Assembly: GCF_000090795.2 (NCBI RefSeq)
Contig: NW_003546262.1
Span: 306,872-341,885, forward strand
Length of the DNA: 35,014 nt
Direction of reading: 5' to 3'
Source: Amphimedon queenslandica
Lineage: Eukaryota > Porifera > Demospongiae > Haplosclerida > Niphatidae
The position numbers and the translations under genes were made by a program. The notes under the pieces are model-generated. The model was not told the origin of the DNA. It did not search any database and saw only the letters and a list, made by a program, of their open reading frames with translations. Below, one piece after another: positions 18,070 through 28,896 of this stretch (the first letter of the stretch is position 1; every line of letters starts with the position of its first letter).

Positions 18070-18838
18070 ATGGGATACGCAAAGTATGGTCTAAGAGGAG
18101 TGAAAAGCGCAGTAGTAATCAGTGAAGCGTGCAGCAATAAAGAGGTTCTTCTTGAATTTCATAAGTGAAGCTTCTTGTTTATGTCTGTCTCCCTGACTAA
18201 TTGGAGTCTTGTTGTATACACTTTCATTGAACATAGGAAAGTCAAGGCTTTTGCCTTGAATGCAAAAAATATTGGACATGTTTTTAGATTATATCCTGAC
18301 AGCATATATTTCATATGTGAAGAAGGCAGCTTGGAAACTCCATGCCATGAGAGGGGAACTTTCTCTGATCTGAAGCAATATACAAGAACGACGTTAACGG
18401 AGTGTCTCTTAGCACATCACCTGGTAAAGGCAAACTACATGTATCAACATATACCCCACTGATGGGGGCAGGACTTCCATCAACATTGAAATGCCCTAGT
18501 GCTAGTGTCACACCCTTACTGACTGTACGTCCCCTAGGAGTGTCTTGCAGAGCTAGATGGCCTGCAATGCCTCCTGGGGTGAATTTTGCTAAAGAAGAAT
18601 GTACAAAGATGTTCAAGTTTGTAACTACAGTAAGGCCTTGAGTGGTCTCCGGAAATTTTTGAATTTTCCAATTATGCTGACTGAGAGTACCTCATCAATT
18701 GATCTTGTTTCTCAGCACCTCTCTGTGGAAGCATTTGATGGTGAAAATGTCATACTTTTGGATAATGATAATTTAAAAATTCCTAATACGTTGGCTTCCA
18801 GAGGTATGCATAGTTATTGGACTCGCCACATAGGCTAA
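18070..18838 (+). pseudogene. Unrecognised ORF B, head-to-head with the Tc1-like transposase
   Basis: From ATG 18070 one plus-strand frame reads MGYAKYGLRGVKSAVVISEA CSNKEVLLEFHK, a TGA, then SLTNWSLVVYTFIEHRKVKA FALNAKNIGHVFRLYPDSIY FICEEGSLETPCHERGTFSD L to 18462. Sense seems to continue in other frames as MPPGVNFAKEECTKMFKFV (about 18560-18625) and KFLNFPIMLTESTSSIDLVS QHLSVEAFDGENVILLDNDN to a TAA at 18838. The start is 71 bases from the divergent transposase start, so a shared promoter region is possible. I cannot name the family. Coding character is judged from composition and from one frame surviving with a single stop. Confidence 0.5.
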
Positions 18839-20747
18839 TATTAAGTAGTTTGTTTGTCATTGATCATAAATTTTAATTAAATTTTGTTAATATTAAAAAA
18901 ACTAAGTGCTCTAGACTCGTAGAGCTTTCTCCACAGCTAGTCCAAGCAGTCATTTATCACTTAACAATGTTTAAAGATTAGCGCTACAAAGAAAAAGCTT
19001 GCAAAGTATGGGAGAAAAAGTTTAAAAAAAAAAGTTTGTGCTGACAATCTTGAGATAAATAAAAGCATTTTTCAGTAGATTACTACCTTCTTATTCATAT
19101 ATATGTGTAGAATTTCTAAATTTTTACTTGGTACCAACTTATGCTTCAAACTTCATTCCGGCCTTCCAACTTTGTGAAGGGTTGTGACTGAAATTTTGTA
19201 GGCTAGTGGTACTAGACATTATTTACTTTTTTAAACATATCTATGCAGAAGTATTGTCCCATATAACTAATCATAATCCACTAGTAAGAAGAAAAAACTT
19301 AAGATTCAAAAGTCACATGGAGTAAATGACCATTACTGTCTGAGACGCCACAACTACCTTCCATCTACTACAATCAACCTAGTTCACGTGAGCACTAGGA
19401 GTAATTTCCTAGTAATTTATTATTACAGCAACTGCAGCATGCAGTGCCCAGCACCTGCATGTATTATAATTATTGTGATATTGAATTATCTCCCTTTTTC
19501 TTTGCAATTTGACCTTGTTTCATGTGTTGTCCATATTTAATGATGAATGCCATGCAGCCATCCTTGATGATTCTCACTTAGCTGGATCACTGTACGTAAT
19601 TACAAGCCTACATGCCAAAGAATGATTTCTGACTTGTAAATATACTATTAGTGTTGTCAACTGACTCTATTCTATAGAAATTAAAATTGATGCATCAATC
19701 TTTTAAAGAAACTTTTTCTACATTTATAATGCATTTACCATTAGTTGCTATGGATACTAGCTAGTTTAGATCACGTGAGTATAGTGAAAGAATCCCTCCA
19801 GACTAAGAGTAACATTTTCGGGTCTGAATTACAGCTATTAAGTTTATATAGATATAGGTAAGAAAATGCTTGCTTTTGAAGAAGTATTATATCTCTTTGT
19901 CTATTTAGTATGGGCACATGTATATAAAGGCCCAAGTTTTGTATAAAACTTGCCCTCTGGTCAATACTATACTCATGAGTGACTAACTTTACTCTCAAGA
20001 CACCATGCTCCTTGGAGGACCTGGACCAGTTAAAGTACATGCTCCATGCCAAATATGGATATTAGGTAAAGCTCCTGTCCCAACCACTTGGGCCTACAGT
20101 AGAAATGGCGGGGCGACACTAGGCCTACAATGGCTCCTTTTGGTGAGAACATCAGGTCAAGCTTCAACTCCATCATTCATATTGTCATTTATATTTTATA
20201 GTAGTAACTTCATTAAAATTATTTAAAATGTTGATATACATGTACATGCATATACCCACTTTTGAGATTAATGCTTTCCCAGCCAGCCTATAGTACCCCG
20301 TAGCAAAGATACATTGATGCTGAATATTTCTTTCTTATGGTAAGAATCCTTGAATTCATTTGTTGTTTTTGCATCCCTTATAATGAAATTTATTAACAAA
20401 GGTCTTATTTTGATGAGCTGATGAGTTAAAATTAAACAAACAAGCGTAACAGGGTAAAAAATATTCCTATAATTGACTTCACCACCTTACAAGTACAGTT
20501 GGGTTCTTATTAAGACTTATGAAGGTTCTCTCTACCTTCAATTGCTTCTAGAGAAGTCTTTAGACAGTATCTCTATATGCTCTCTTGCTGTTAGAAAGCT
20601 CTTAACTTTGTCCCATGTGTAAGCCGCCATTTTGTTTGCCCTAACCACACCCACTCACGTAAAGGAGCGTGGGCGGGTGGTTGCTAAGGCTTGTTATTTC
20701 TGCAATACAACGTGTATAGAAGAAATGTAAGTGTGGACATACAAATA
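18839..20747. other. Long AT-rich stretch, nothing recognised
   Basis: Stops in all frames. A 73-codon plus ORF at 20005-20226 has no family resemblance. An imperfect inverted repeat AACCACACCCACTCACG / CGTGGGCGGGTGGTT lies near 20641-20682. Confidence 0.4.
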
Positions 20748-20764
20748 AATATATATATATATAT
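20748..20764. repeat. (AT)n microsatellite
   Basis: Eight AT units in a row, immediately followed by a GC-rich patch CGCGACGG and the hairpin at 20795. Confidence 0.9.
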
Positions 20765-20794
20765 ACATAGCGCGACGGTGAATTCAATTATAGG

Positions 20795-20825
20795 AACGAC
20801 CTGGGGGCTTCGCCCCCAGGTCGTT
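20795..20825. repeat. Perfect 14-bp GC-rich hairpin with TTC loop
   Basis: AACGACCTGGGGGC (20795-20808) pairs exactly with GCCCCCAGGTCGTT (20812-20825) around TTC. A stem this GC-rich is striking in sequence that is otherwise about two thirds AT. It resembles short fold-back units found dispersed in animal genomes rather than any gene part. Confidence 0.92.
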
Positions 20826-20959
20826 AAAAATTGTATAGTCATCAAAAATTAATGTGCCATGTTTACGTAAAGGCACAAATTTCTTTTAATTGTCAAATTA
20901 GAAATCGCCAATGGGAAATTTAGTGTTTCCATCATTTTTTACTTGTCAATAAATTTTGC

Positions 20960-21269
20960 TACCGTACAGTGGTAAATTTTGTGGTTCATTTTTATCCACA
21001 AAATTTTTAACCCCTGCCACCCACAAATAAAAACTAATTAACAGGCCATGCAGAGCTCTATTTTGAAGCTAGTGGAGGAGTTAGAGTCTTTGTTTATTGC
21101 TCCATATTCCACCATAAGCCATGTATTGGAAGCTAGTGCTGTAGATTTGAGTAAAAAGTATTTTTTGACTGCCAGCCACGAATACTTGCACCCACGAATG
21201 TTAGCATCTAGGGAAATTTTGGAGAAACCGTGAAATATTGCACCCTCAAGTATTACCAACCATACGGTA
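20960..21269. mobile_element. TACCGTA-ended MITE, copy B
   Basis: Left end TACCGTACAGTGGTAAATTT (20960) and right end ACCAACCATACGGTA (21269) are the ends of copy A with changes; ATTTTGTGG and CCACAAAATTTTT near the left keep the family motif. The interior (about 21040-21230) is longer than in copy A and contains an open stretch in both strands (61 and 80 codons), probably chance or an acquired segment. Confidence 0.75.
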
Positions 21270-22233
21270 TATGCTATCATTTTTTTGAGTATTCTTATTT
21301 ATTTGTTTAGTATGCATATTTATTTATTGCTTTTGTTTAGTATAATGTACTTATTGTAAAATTCATATACAACATAAAAATGTGTATTTTGTACTAGAAA
21401 AAATTTAAAAAAATAGAAAATTTTTCTCGGCAATTTTATTATCAAGATTTTGCCAAAGGCTATATTTTTGAACAACTTTAAGAATCATTAGAGAATCCAA
21501 ACTTTATCTGAATTTGCTTTTATTTTCAACAAAATTTAAGTACATTTTTATATGAGAAGGAAATAGGCAACAAGCACAAATAATCATACATGTACTGTAG
21601 GATACTCCACTTGCACTGTTCATATACATGTTGGTCCTGACAACCTATATTTTAAATTGGACCAATGTACATCTACATATAAAAGAACACAAAACCAATG
21701 ATTTCATTCTACATGTACATTTCAAATCTCTCCTTGTGTTGTCTTTGAATTGTATGTACCCTGTACACATGTAGAAGAGAATTTTGAACCATCCACTGAA
21801 AAGAAGCTGCAGGAGCACTATATGCTAAAAACTTGTGAAAAACCCTCTAAGATTGTTTCATAAAAATGGACCATTAAATTAAGCAATGTTCAGACACAAT
21901 GTCTCAACATTTCTCTGTATTGTGCATGTAATTCACATATGTATCAAAGTCAAGAAGCTGCCTTATTGTAAAAATGAAGTTTTGAATGAAATCAATGTTG
22001 AGCATTATTTTGCACAAGTAAATTTGCATCAAGACTATTTTGATACAAAGACGTTCCAGTACAAGTATGCTGTAGCATGAGTGTTGTGTGATCATTAATT
22101 GTCTTGAGTTATTATTGTTATCTAATCGCTGAATTCAAAAAAAATAGATCATGCATGTAAACATCAGATTCAATAATACATAACAAACCTATGTACATAA
22201 TCTTACTACATGTACAATTCCACAATTTACATG
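21270..22233. other. AT-rich stretch rich in TACATGTA
   Basis: No gene recognised. Overlapping short ORFs on both strands at 21886-22095 are not convincing. TACATGTA occurs at about 21587, 21712, 22208 and 22229. Confidence 0.4.
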
Positions 22234-22434
22234 TACCATATTAGTGATTTTTTTCGTGGGAATTATATTTTGCGAAATCTGCTAATATTTCAATTTGCAG
22301 ATTTTAATTTCACAAATTCTACCACTTTTGTCATGTGGGTACCGTATTCAATTGATTTTCGTGGATTATATTTTCACGAATCCGGAGGGAATCCGAAAAA
22401 TTTGCAACCCTTGAAAAAAACCACTTATACGGTA
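22234..22434. mobile_element. TACCGTA-ended MITE, copy C
   Basis: Left end TACCATATTAGTG (22234) and right end CCACTTATACGGTA (22434) match the family ends imperfectly. Internal TTTTTTCGTGGGAATTATAT, TTTTCGTGGATTATATTTTC and TACCGTATTCAATTG (about 22349) repeat the family motif. It is the most diverged of the three copies. Confidence 0.7.
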
Positions 22435-23627
22435 TAATGTATTCTTGTTGTGTTTAGAATATTTGGTAGTTTACTTTGTGGCTGGTCCTTATCATAACAT
22501 TTATATTTTATGGTTTGGTAGATTAGTTTGAGCATGAGCAATACTCACATGCCTGCCTCCTTTTTGTGTTAGATATATGAAATACATGTCTATGAAATTT
22601 TATTACGATGTTTTATGTCGCAATACTGAACCAATTCTCAGATATCAAAGTAGTTTCCTTATTGATAGGAAAGATTTCATTAGCATTATGGCAGGGCCAA
22701 TGTAAGTGTGTTTATTTCACAAGTGTCACACACATACATACATGTATCTGCTTTTATGGTCAATGCATTCTCATAAGCTTCTTTCCCAGCCAGCCTGCAC
22801 AACATATACATTCATTCCGAGTGAAATCTCTTTCTTTTAGTGAAAGCGTCGGTAATTTTTAACTGATTTGTCACTGTTGCATGTCATCCTTTCCATTTGT
22901 TAGCAGTTACTTATTACAATCATTTCATATGTTGTTATACATGTAAATGCATGTACTTGCTGTCATGATCAATGCTTTCTCACAAAAAAAATAGATCACA
23001 AGTATCCATAGCAACTTTTTATTGCTAATGGGGCAAGCTATTTTAAGTAGTGGGGCTGTGTATGACTAGGGTTAATGCACTTTACACACCTGCATATAAA
23101 GTTGTGTATTGATTTTAATTATGTTTTAAATCAATTGGTTAGAAGTTATGTGACTCCCTGCTACACATAACACATCACATACATCAATGATGATAGTCAT
23201 CATGTGCACCAAATGTACATGTATGTTAGTAATGTCAACCAAGTTGGATATCCTATATTTACATGTAAATTGTGGCATCTGCATTACCAATATTATAAAA
23301 TGATGAAAGAACATTATGTAACATGTAAATAACAGCTTTGATGCAAGTGCAAATGTACATGGAGAAGAATGCCCCATTTCGTCTCTCCTCATCTCCCTCC
23401 TTCCTCTTTATCCCTTTCTGTCACTCCTGTATTTTATGGTAAAGTGTAGTTGTCCTTATACATAATATTCATATTGGTATGCATATACAAGTAAATTATT
23501 CATTCATAATTTAACTTCAGCATCATATAATACGTACATGTACAATTATAGAGGCTACTCATAAGAACAAGTTCACAGCCGCATTACACATTGCTTGCAA
23601 CTCCGGCCTTGATGTTACAACTCCTGC
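22435..23627. other. AT-rich stretch with dispersed motifs
   Basis: No gene recognised. A diverged block (TACATGTA..., then CAATGCNTTCTC or AATGCTTTCCCAGCCAGCC) occurs at about 20229-20290, 22736-22797 and 22932-22990. Confidence 0.4.
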
Positions 23628-23969
23628 CAGGGGCGTATCCAGCAGGGGCTGAAGGGGGCTTGAGTACCGCCCTCATGGCTTGGCTCTTAAAAAAATTGAT
23701 CAAATCCTGGACTATTGCATCACTACCAAGCCTCTTACACAAAAAAGTTATCTAGCCCCCTGATCATTATTTCAGCAGTTTTCACTGCTTTCAGGAGCAA
23801 TCAGAAGTTGTCAGAAGTACTAGATGCTTGAAATAATTTTGACCCCACCCGTATTTCACAAAAATAAAGGAAAATGTCGTTTTACTGGTTCAAAAAGGGG
23901 TGTGGCAAAAATCGCGGTGCACTTTAAGCTTCCTCAGCACCCCCTTCCCTATTTCTAGATATGCCCCTG
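23628..23969. mobile_element. Small DNA-transposon-like element with CAGGGGC ends
   Basis: Left end CAGGGGCGTATCC (23628-23640); right end TAGATATGCCCCTG (to 23969), complementary over the outer 12 bases with one mismatch. The body is non-coding and includes C-rich runs (CACCCCCTTCCC) next to the right end. The sequence CAGGGGCG at a terminus is seen in hAT MITEs. The flanks share only CCTGC, so an 8-bp target duplication is not demonstrated. Confidence 0.65.
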
Positions 23970-24594
23970 CCTGCCTTGTGGTTCAATGTTCCTTATGAAA
24001 TGAATGTGCACTTAATTCATTCTTTAGCTGATCTTTAGCCTTATATTCAATTCTATTTGATTGTACATGTAGTTAGAATTAAATACACAACAGATTATGT
24101 ATTTTTGCAGTGGAAGATATATTAATGTCCTTTATTTTTACAATTACAACTTAGGTAACCAAATGGGCATCAATAGAATTTTATAATTTACTGGTGCAAA
24201 TTATAAATACAATGTTCTGCTTACGATTTAACATTGAAAGTACATATACATGAATGTACTTCATCTATATTTTATTCTCTTTTGCTTTCTCCCTTCTAGC
24301 TCTCAATACCTCAAGACTGGAGGCTGCTTGAATATTCCGCTGGGGCTGATGCAATAATTGTTTTATTAGACCATTAATAACAAAGGAATTTTTATTATTA
24401 TTATATCATTACTATGCTTTTGTTGTTCTTTTATGTCTACAAAAGAATATATAAAGCAGTGAATTATAAGCAGTCTAGCTTGATGACTCACTATAATAGT
24501 AGTGCATGAACTTTACTATTCATGCAACTTGGGTGATGGTTTGGTACTCAGGAGCTATTGGAAGAATACAAAACTAAGCATGTTAATATAATTA
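23970..24594. other. Spacer, nothing recognised
   Basis: AT-rich, with ATT-rich runs near 24390. No supported feature. Confidence 0.4.
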
Positions 24595-24870
24595 TCATGC
24601 TTCCTTACTGTTCAGTATATGTAGACTGAGTTCAAGTCTGAACTCACTGAGTTCAGACTCAGAGCTACTTGAACTTGAACCATAGCGGATGGCTGATGAA
24701 CCTGTAGGCTTGTTATCATCACCGTCTCCTGTATCATCTCTATTGCCCCTGCAGAGAGGGGATTTCTTGCATTTCAGAATGATTAGCAGTACTTGTTTCA
24801 AGAGGGTCATGATAATAATAATGATCAACACAATGACCAGCGTGACCCCTCTCCCTTCTCTGCCAATGTC
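24595..24870 (-). CDS. Possible tail of a single-pass membrane protein
   Basis: A minus-strand frame is open from 24870 to a TGA at 24595. It starts with a hydrophobic run (VTLVIVLIIIIIMTLL), then KCKKSPLCRG like a positively charged stop-transfer, an acidic stretch (NRDDTGDGDDN) and a serine cluster (YGSSSSSSESELSEF). Upstream TTGGCAG could be a splice acceptor. However, part of the hydrophobic run comes from an ATT microsatellite, and the 3' part contains GAGTTCA/TGAACTC palindromic repeats, so this may be chance. Confidence 0.2.
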   Translation of the reverse strand, partial: DIGREGRGVTLVIVLIIIIIMTLLKQVLLIILKCKKSPLCRGNRDDTGDGDDNKPTGSSAIRYGSSSSSSESELSEFRLELSLHILNSKEA

Positions 24871-25081
24871 TCATGTGAGTCTTGTCATTGGATATGACTG
24901 GATCTAGTCCATGAATCTGGAAAGATTTAGACAAATTTAGATGAAGTTTCATATCTTCTAAAACTTACATTATTCTACTGTTGCTTACTTGCTTCCTATC
25001 CCAGCTCAAAACTGAAACAATCTGCAGCAAGTAGAGCCATTTAGATGCTGCAGCTAACCAATCAATGCAGCTCAGCTCAGC

Positions 25082-25160
25082 CTGCAGTGATGTAGGCTGC
25101 CTAAATGGATTTGTTTAACAATGTGCTAAAAAATTCATTAGGCAGCCTACGTCGTTGCAG
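25082..25160. repeat. Inverted repeat, 23-base arms
   Basis: CTGCAGTGATGTAGGCTGCC TAA (25082-25104) pairs with TTAGGCAGCCTACGTCGTTG CAG (25138-25160) with three mismatches, loop of 33 bases. Additional CTGCAG and CAGCTCAGCTCAGCC repeats lie just left of it. Confidence 0.85.
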
Positions 25161-25382
25161 GCCAGGCTCTTGCCTAGCCTTGATGTCACACCCATAATTG
25201 CTCTTCAGCCTCAATATTTCTGAATTTGCAGGATCAGGAAATTAATGGTAAATGTATACTTTTTAAAGGTTTATATTTTGAATGACTGATTCAATGAAAG
25301 ATAAATAAGTAGATAAATGACAAATTAGATTAAATATGAACAATTCAATTTGTTCCATCTCGGGAGATGTAATTTGACACTT

Positions 25383-26301
25383 TCATAAATTCAAGATGGT
25401 GTTAGTACACAGTTTGAGCATTTTCTTCTCAACTTCATTAGTTAAAACTATGTCAGCACTTGCTAAAGGATTTCTCCCCCTAACAAGCTGAAAAATAGAA
25501 CAAGATGAGCACCTTGATGCATTACCCTTTGTATAAGGTGATGTGCCATTACAATTGAGACAGGGCAAATACAAATTGAAATTTAACACTACAATCACCA
25601 ATGCATTTCTTATTATCTCAGTCTCCACTTTAACTTCAATATCTGGTATGTCAATTGATGTACTGTCATTGCTCCTAACTTCATTTTCACTTCAGCTACA
25701 AAAAGTTAAACTTTTGATACTCAGATACGAACGGGTGTACAAATTTTTATATTTGTATGCTTGCAAAACTTCAAATTTGTCTGTCTTATTGTCCCAAACT
25801 GACAGATTAATGGTACCGTCTTTATTACTTAGAGTTACATCTTGAATCAAACCGGTCCCCACAGCTCTATGGGGTTCAACTGACATAACTTTGCTTGGCT
25901 TCAAATTCACTGTCACAATCGTCCATGTCAAAAATCTCAGAAATTGATGATTCTGGGATGACTTGTTGCTTGACATCAGACTTTCTGGAAGTCTGCTCTA
26001 CTTCTGTTGTTGGGTTTACATGTATTTCGACTTCCGAGCTTTGTCCCTTCTGAAAAACACAAATTTGTAAAAGGATTGATTCTCCTTTTCTGAATGGAGT
26101 TTGAAGTTGTTCCTGAGTCTTTCAAGCAAAGCTTACAAGATATGTACTTTTAGTATCATCACATGCATCACCATTGTAGTAATCAGTTCCTTTTTTGGAC
26201 TTCTTTAATGGTGAGAGGGTTTTGATCCCAAATTGAACATCAGCTACTTCTGTGTTATCATCTAAATCTGCAACGTCTGCAAACAGTCTCTTCTGTGCCA
26301 T
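25383..26301 (-). pseudogene. RPA-like single-strand DNA-binding protein (OB folds plus zinc ribbon), decayed
   Basis: ATG at 26301 opens MAQKRLFADVADLDDNTEVA; then VQFGIKTLSPLKKSKKGTDY, an in-frame TGA at 26122-26124, RKGESILLQICVFQKGQSSE VEIHV (first OB-like domain), and SSISEIFDMDD. A frameshift near 25930 leads to VNLKPSKVMSVEPHRAVGTG LIQDVTLSNKDGTINLSVWD NK (second OB fold, with the typical D.T..I.L..W), a TGA near 25692, then in the same frame CLNCNGTSPYTKGNASRCSS C, a CxxC-CxxC zinc ribbon, to the stop at 25383. OB-OB-zinc order matches replication protein A subunit 1-like proteins that occur with some transposons, including certain Helitrons. It lies on the same strand as the Helentron, 2.3 kb past its end, so a link is possible but unproven. 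Confidence 0.75.
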
Positions 26302-26451
26302 CTCCTAGTAAGTTGAATATATTTTGACTTCTTAGTTACTACTAAATACTAATGCCTTTGGGATGACAGACTATTATAATGCTTGAAGTGTCTACTCATT
26401 TTGCTTTGTCATGAATACTACATGTATACAGAAATCTTACAATGATTGTTG

Positions 26452-26640
26452 AATTTTCTAAATTTAGAATCACTGTGATGTCATAATGATTGGATATTGC
26501 TTACATGTAGATGTAAATAACTACGATGCAATTGTCATGATTGTCTTACCATTTAGCATTTCTAAATTAAGAATCATTGTGATGTCATGATTGGATATTG
26601 CTTACATGTAGCTGTAAAGAAGTATCATGTAATTGTTTTT
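26452..26640. repeat. Diverged tandem duplication, period about 105 bp
   Basis: TTCTAAATTTAGAATCACTG TGATGTCAT...GATTGGATATTGCTTACATG (from about 26454) recurs as TTCTAAATTAAGAATCATTG TGATGTCATGATTGG...GCTTACATGTAGCTG (from about 26561). Each copy holds a TGATGTCA palindrome-like core and a TACATGTA. Confidence 0.85.
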
Positions 26641-28304
26641 ATTACATATTTTAAAAGAGGTATGAATTTTGATAGTTGTAAAGTTTTTCATTGCATTTTA
26701 GGACTCTTGTGTTGATCATCGTGGATGATATTACAAAAATAGGAATGTAATGTATAGATTTAACCTGTACAAAGTCACAAGTCACTGTTTTGTGATATAG
26801 TTGGATAGAATTGTGCTTTTATAGAACTGAAGTTTCACAGATAACCAATAATATGAAAATATTGGCAGATCAAAGACATTCCAAGACAGCAGAAATAATA
26901 CACTTAAAAAGTGAATTAGTGAGTATTTTGTATTGTTTTGACAATTAATCATACTCTATCAACATTGCAGGGCTTCCTTTCTCCAGCTGTTCCCAGAAAA
27001 AGGAAATGTTCGAAGAAGTGAACTTTTCATTGCTTAGTCATTATCAAAAACTCATTATTTTCTATTCAATATTCAGTTGAATTTCATTTCGTTCTTATGA
27101 TTATACATTTCATTTATCATGATTTTAAATAATCAAAATAATTTGTTAGATACAATTTAAATAAATTTCATTCTCAAAACAATAAATTTTTAATTTGTCC
27201 TTCCATGCCAGTGCGTTATACTTGTGCATTCTTTTGACATTATGTCAAGAAACCAAATAATGTCACTGCTTGCTTATAAATGTGAACATTTGTAATTATT
27301 GCTTAAGCAAATCAAAGAATTTTTGCATGATTTGGCTCACTAGTACCTTTTTATTGTAGTACTTTCAAAAAATGTTATTTTTTAATTTAATACGAATGTT
27401 GAGGGCATTCATAGTTATAAAGTATTGTCAAAAATAATGGTATTCTCAGTCAGCAGTATCTGTGCAGATGTGTTATCAGGTTCCTTGGTAAAGCATTTTT
27501 ATGTCCATTTTATGCTAAACCGTTGAGGTTTCTGGCTCCAGTAGCAGCATGCACAGCTAATTTTGAGACAACCTAAGGAAAGCAATAGGTGAATTAAAAC
27601 ATGCTATTCATACATAATACCTCATCCATTAATTTTTGAAACACTATTTTCTTGAGCCATAGATACCCATAAAAGCCTTAATATAGGGAAGCTGGGTCCC
27701 AGTGCCACAGCTGACCAAAGGAACAAGACCTTGTCCCATAACATAAAAAACCTAACATAACATGTTTGTCAAAGGTATGCACTCAAAAATTACCATTATA
27801 TCACTTCAGAAAGAGGAAGCCACTCTACCATGAATTTAGCTATTTTCATCTTGTGTATGAGACTCTTGAAACAGATAAATACAGACAGCCATGTCAGGAA
27901 AGAAAGGTAGTCTTCTCCAAATCCACTAACTTAAATACAATAGAGGATTGAATTTGAAGAAATTGATTATAAGACAACCTATTCATAACATTAAGTGCAT
28001 CAATGAATGAGAATAATATTATTATCTTAAAACTATACTGCAATACAGCTGGCTAGCTACTTTTAAAATAACAGCATTAAATTCCGAAAGTTGAGTACAA
28101 AATATATTTTTAACACAAAACCAATGATAATGTTTCAATACGTAGGATTTATTACCTAAAAAGGAACAATAACTAAATGACAAAACACCACAATCTACAT
28201 TATTTTATGAGCAATAAAAACTTAAATACTAGCACTTCATTAAAGGATTAACCAATTCATAAAGCTAAGAGAGCTAGAACAAAGTAAACAAATAAGAATT
28301 AAGT
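26641..28304. other. AT-rich stretch, nothing recognised
   Basis: No coding sequence or repeat with support. A 61-codon plus ORF at 27766-27951 has no family resemblance. The 3' flank of the Helentron should end between here and 28610; no CTRR-type end with hairpin was identified. Confidence 0.4.
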
Positions 28305-28374
28305 CATAATCAAACCTTTCATACAAAAAGCATAATCAAACCTTTCATACAAAAAGTATGATCAAACCTATCAT
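28305..28374. repeat. Tandem repeat, 26-bp unit, 2.7 copies
   Basis: CATAATCAAACCTTTCATAC AAAAAG occurs exactly twice (28305-28330 and 28331-28356) and a third, partial, changed copy follows (TATGATCAAACCTATCAT). Exact identity of the first two suggests recent slippage. It lies about 240 bases beyond the endonuclease end of the Helentron. Confidence 0.95.
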
Positions 28375-28896
28375 TGATCATGAATAAAAGTTAAATAGGT
28401 GATTCACACAAATTATTCCCTATAATATAATAATGTCAAAGGGCAATAACTTACTTAATTATAATTTAAAGTGAATGCATTTTGTGTATGCATGCGTGCA
28501 TAATGTTGATCATTATGAGCCATGTTAAAGAGATCATTTTCTAATTCCTATATTTTTGGCTAAACTGCTTAACCACTTACTGTTCACTTATTCCTGTATT
28601 AATATCAGTATTTGTACACAGAAATGATACGTTACAACATACAATATCATGATCACTGTAATAGCAGTCAATGACATTGGAAACATCACATAACAAACTA
28701 TTAAAATAAACATTATCAATCAAGGTCCTCCTATTTTGTAGTAGGAGTCTTTACCATTTGTTTAAAATTATTGTCAGTCTTAAACTTAATAATTTATTAG
28801 GATTAAGCCAACAAATCTTCATTAAAGTCTCCAATGACTAATGTTGCAAAAAAGAATGAATAATTATAACATTAAATAATTGTATCAATACATGAT

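Noticed and set aside
28305..28374. Short direct repeats as a CRISPR-like array
   Set aside because: Units are head-to-t tail with no spacers, in animal DNA; this is simple tandem duplication.
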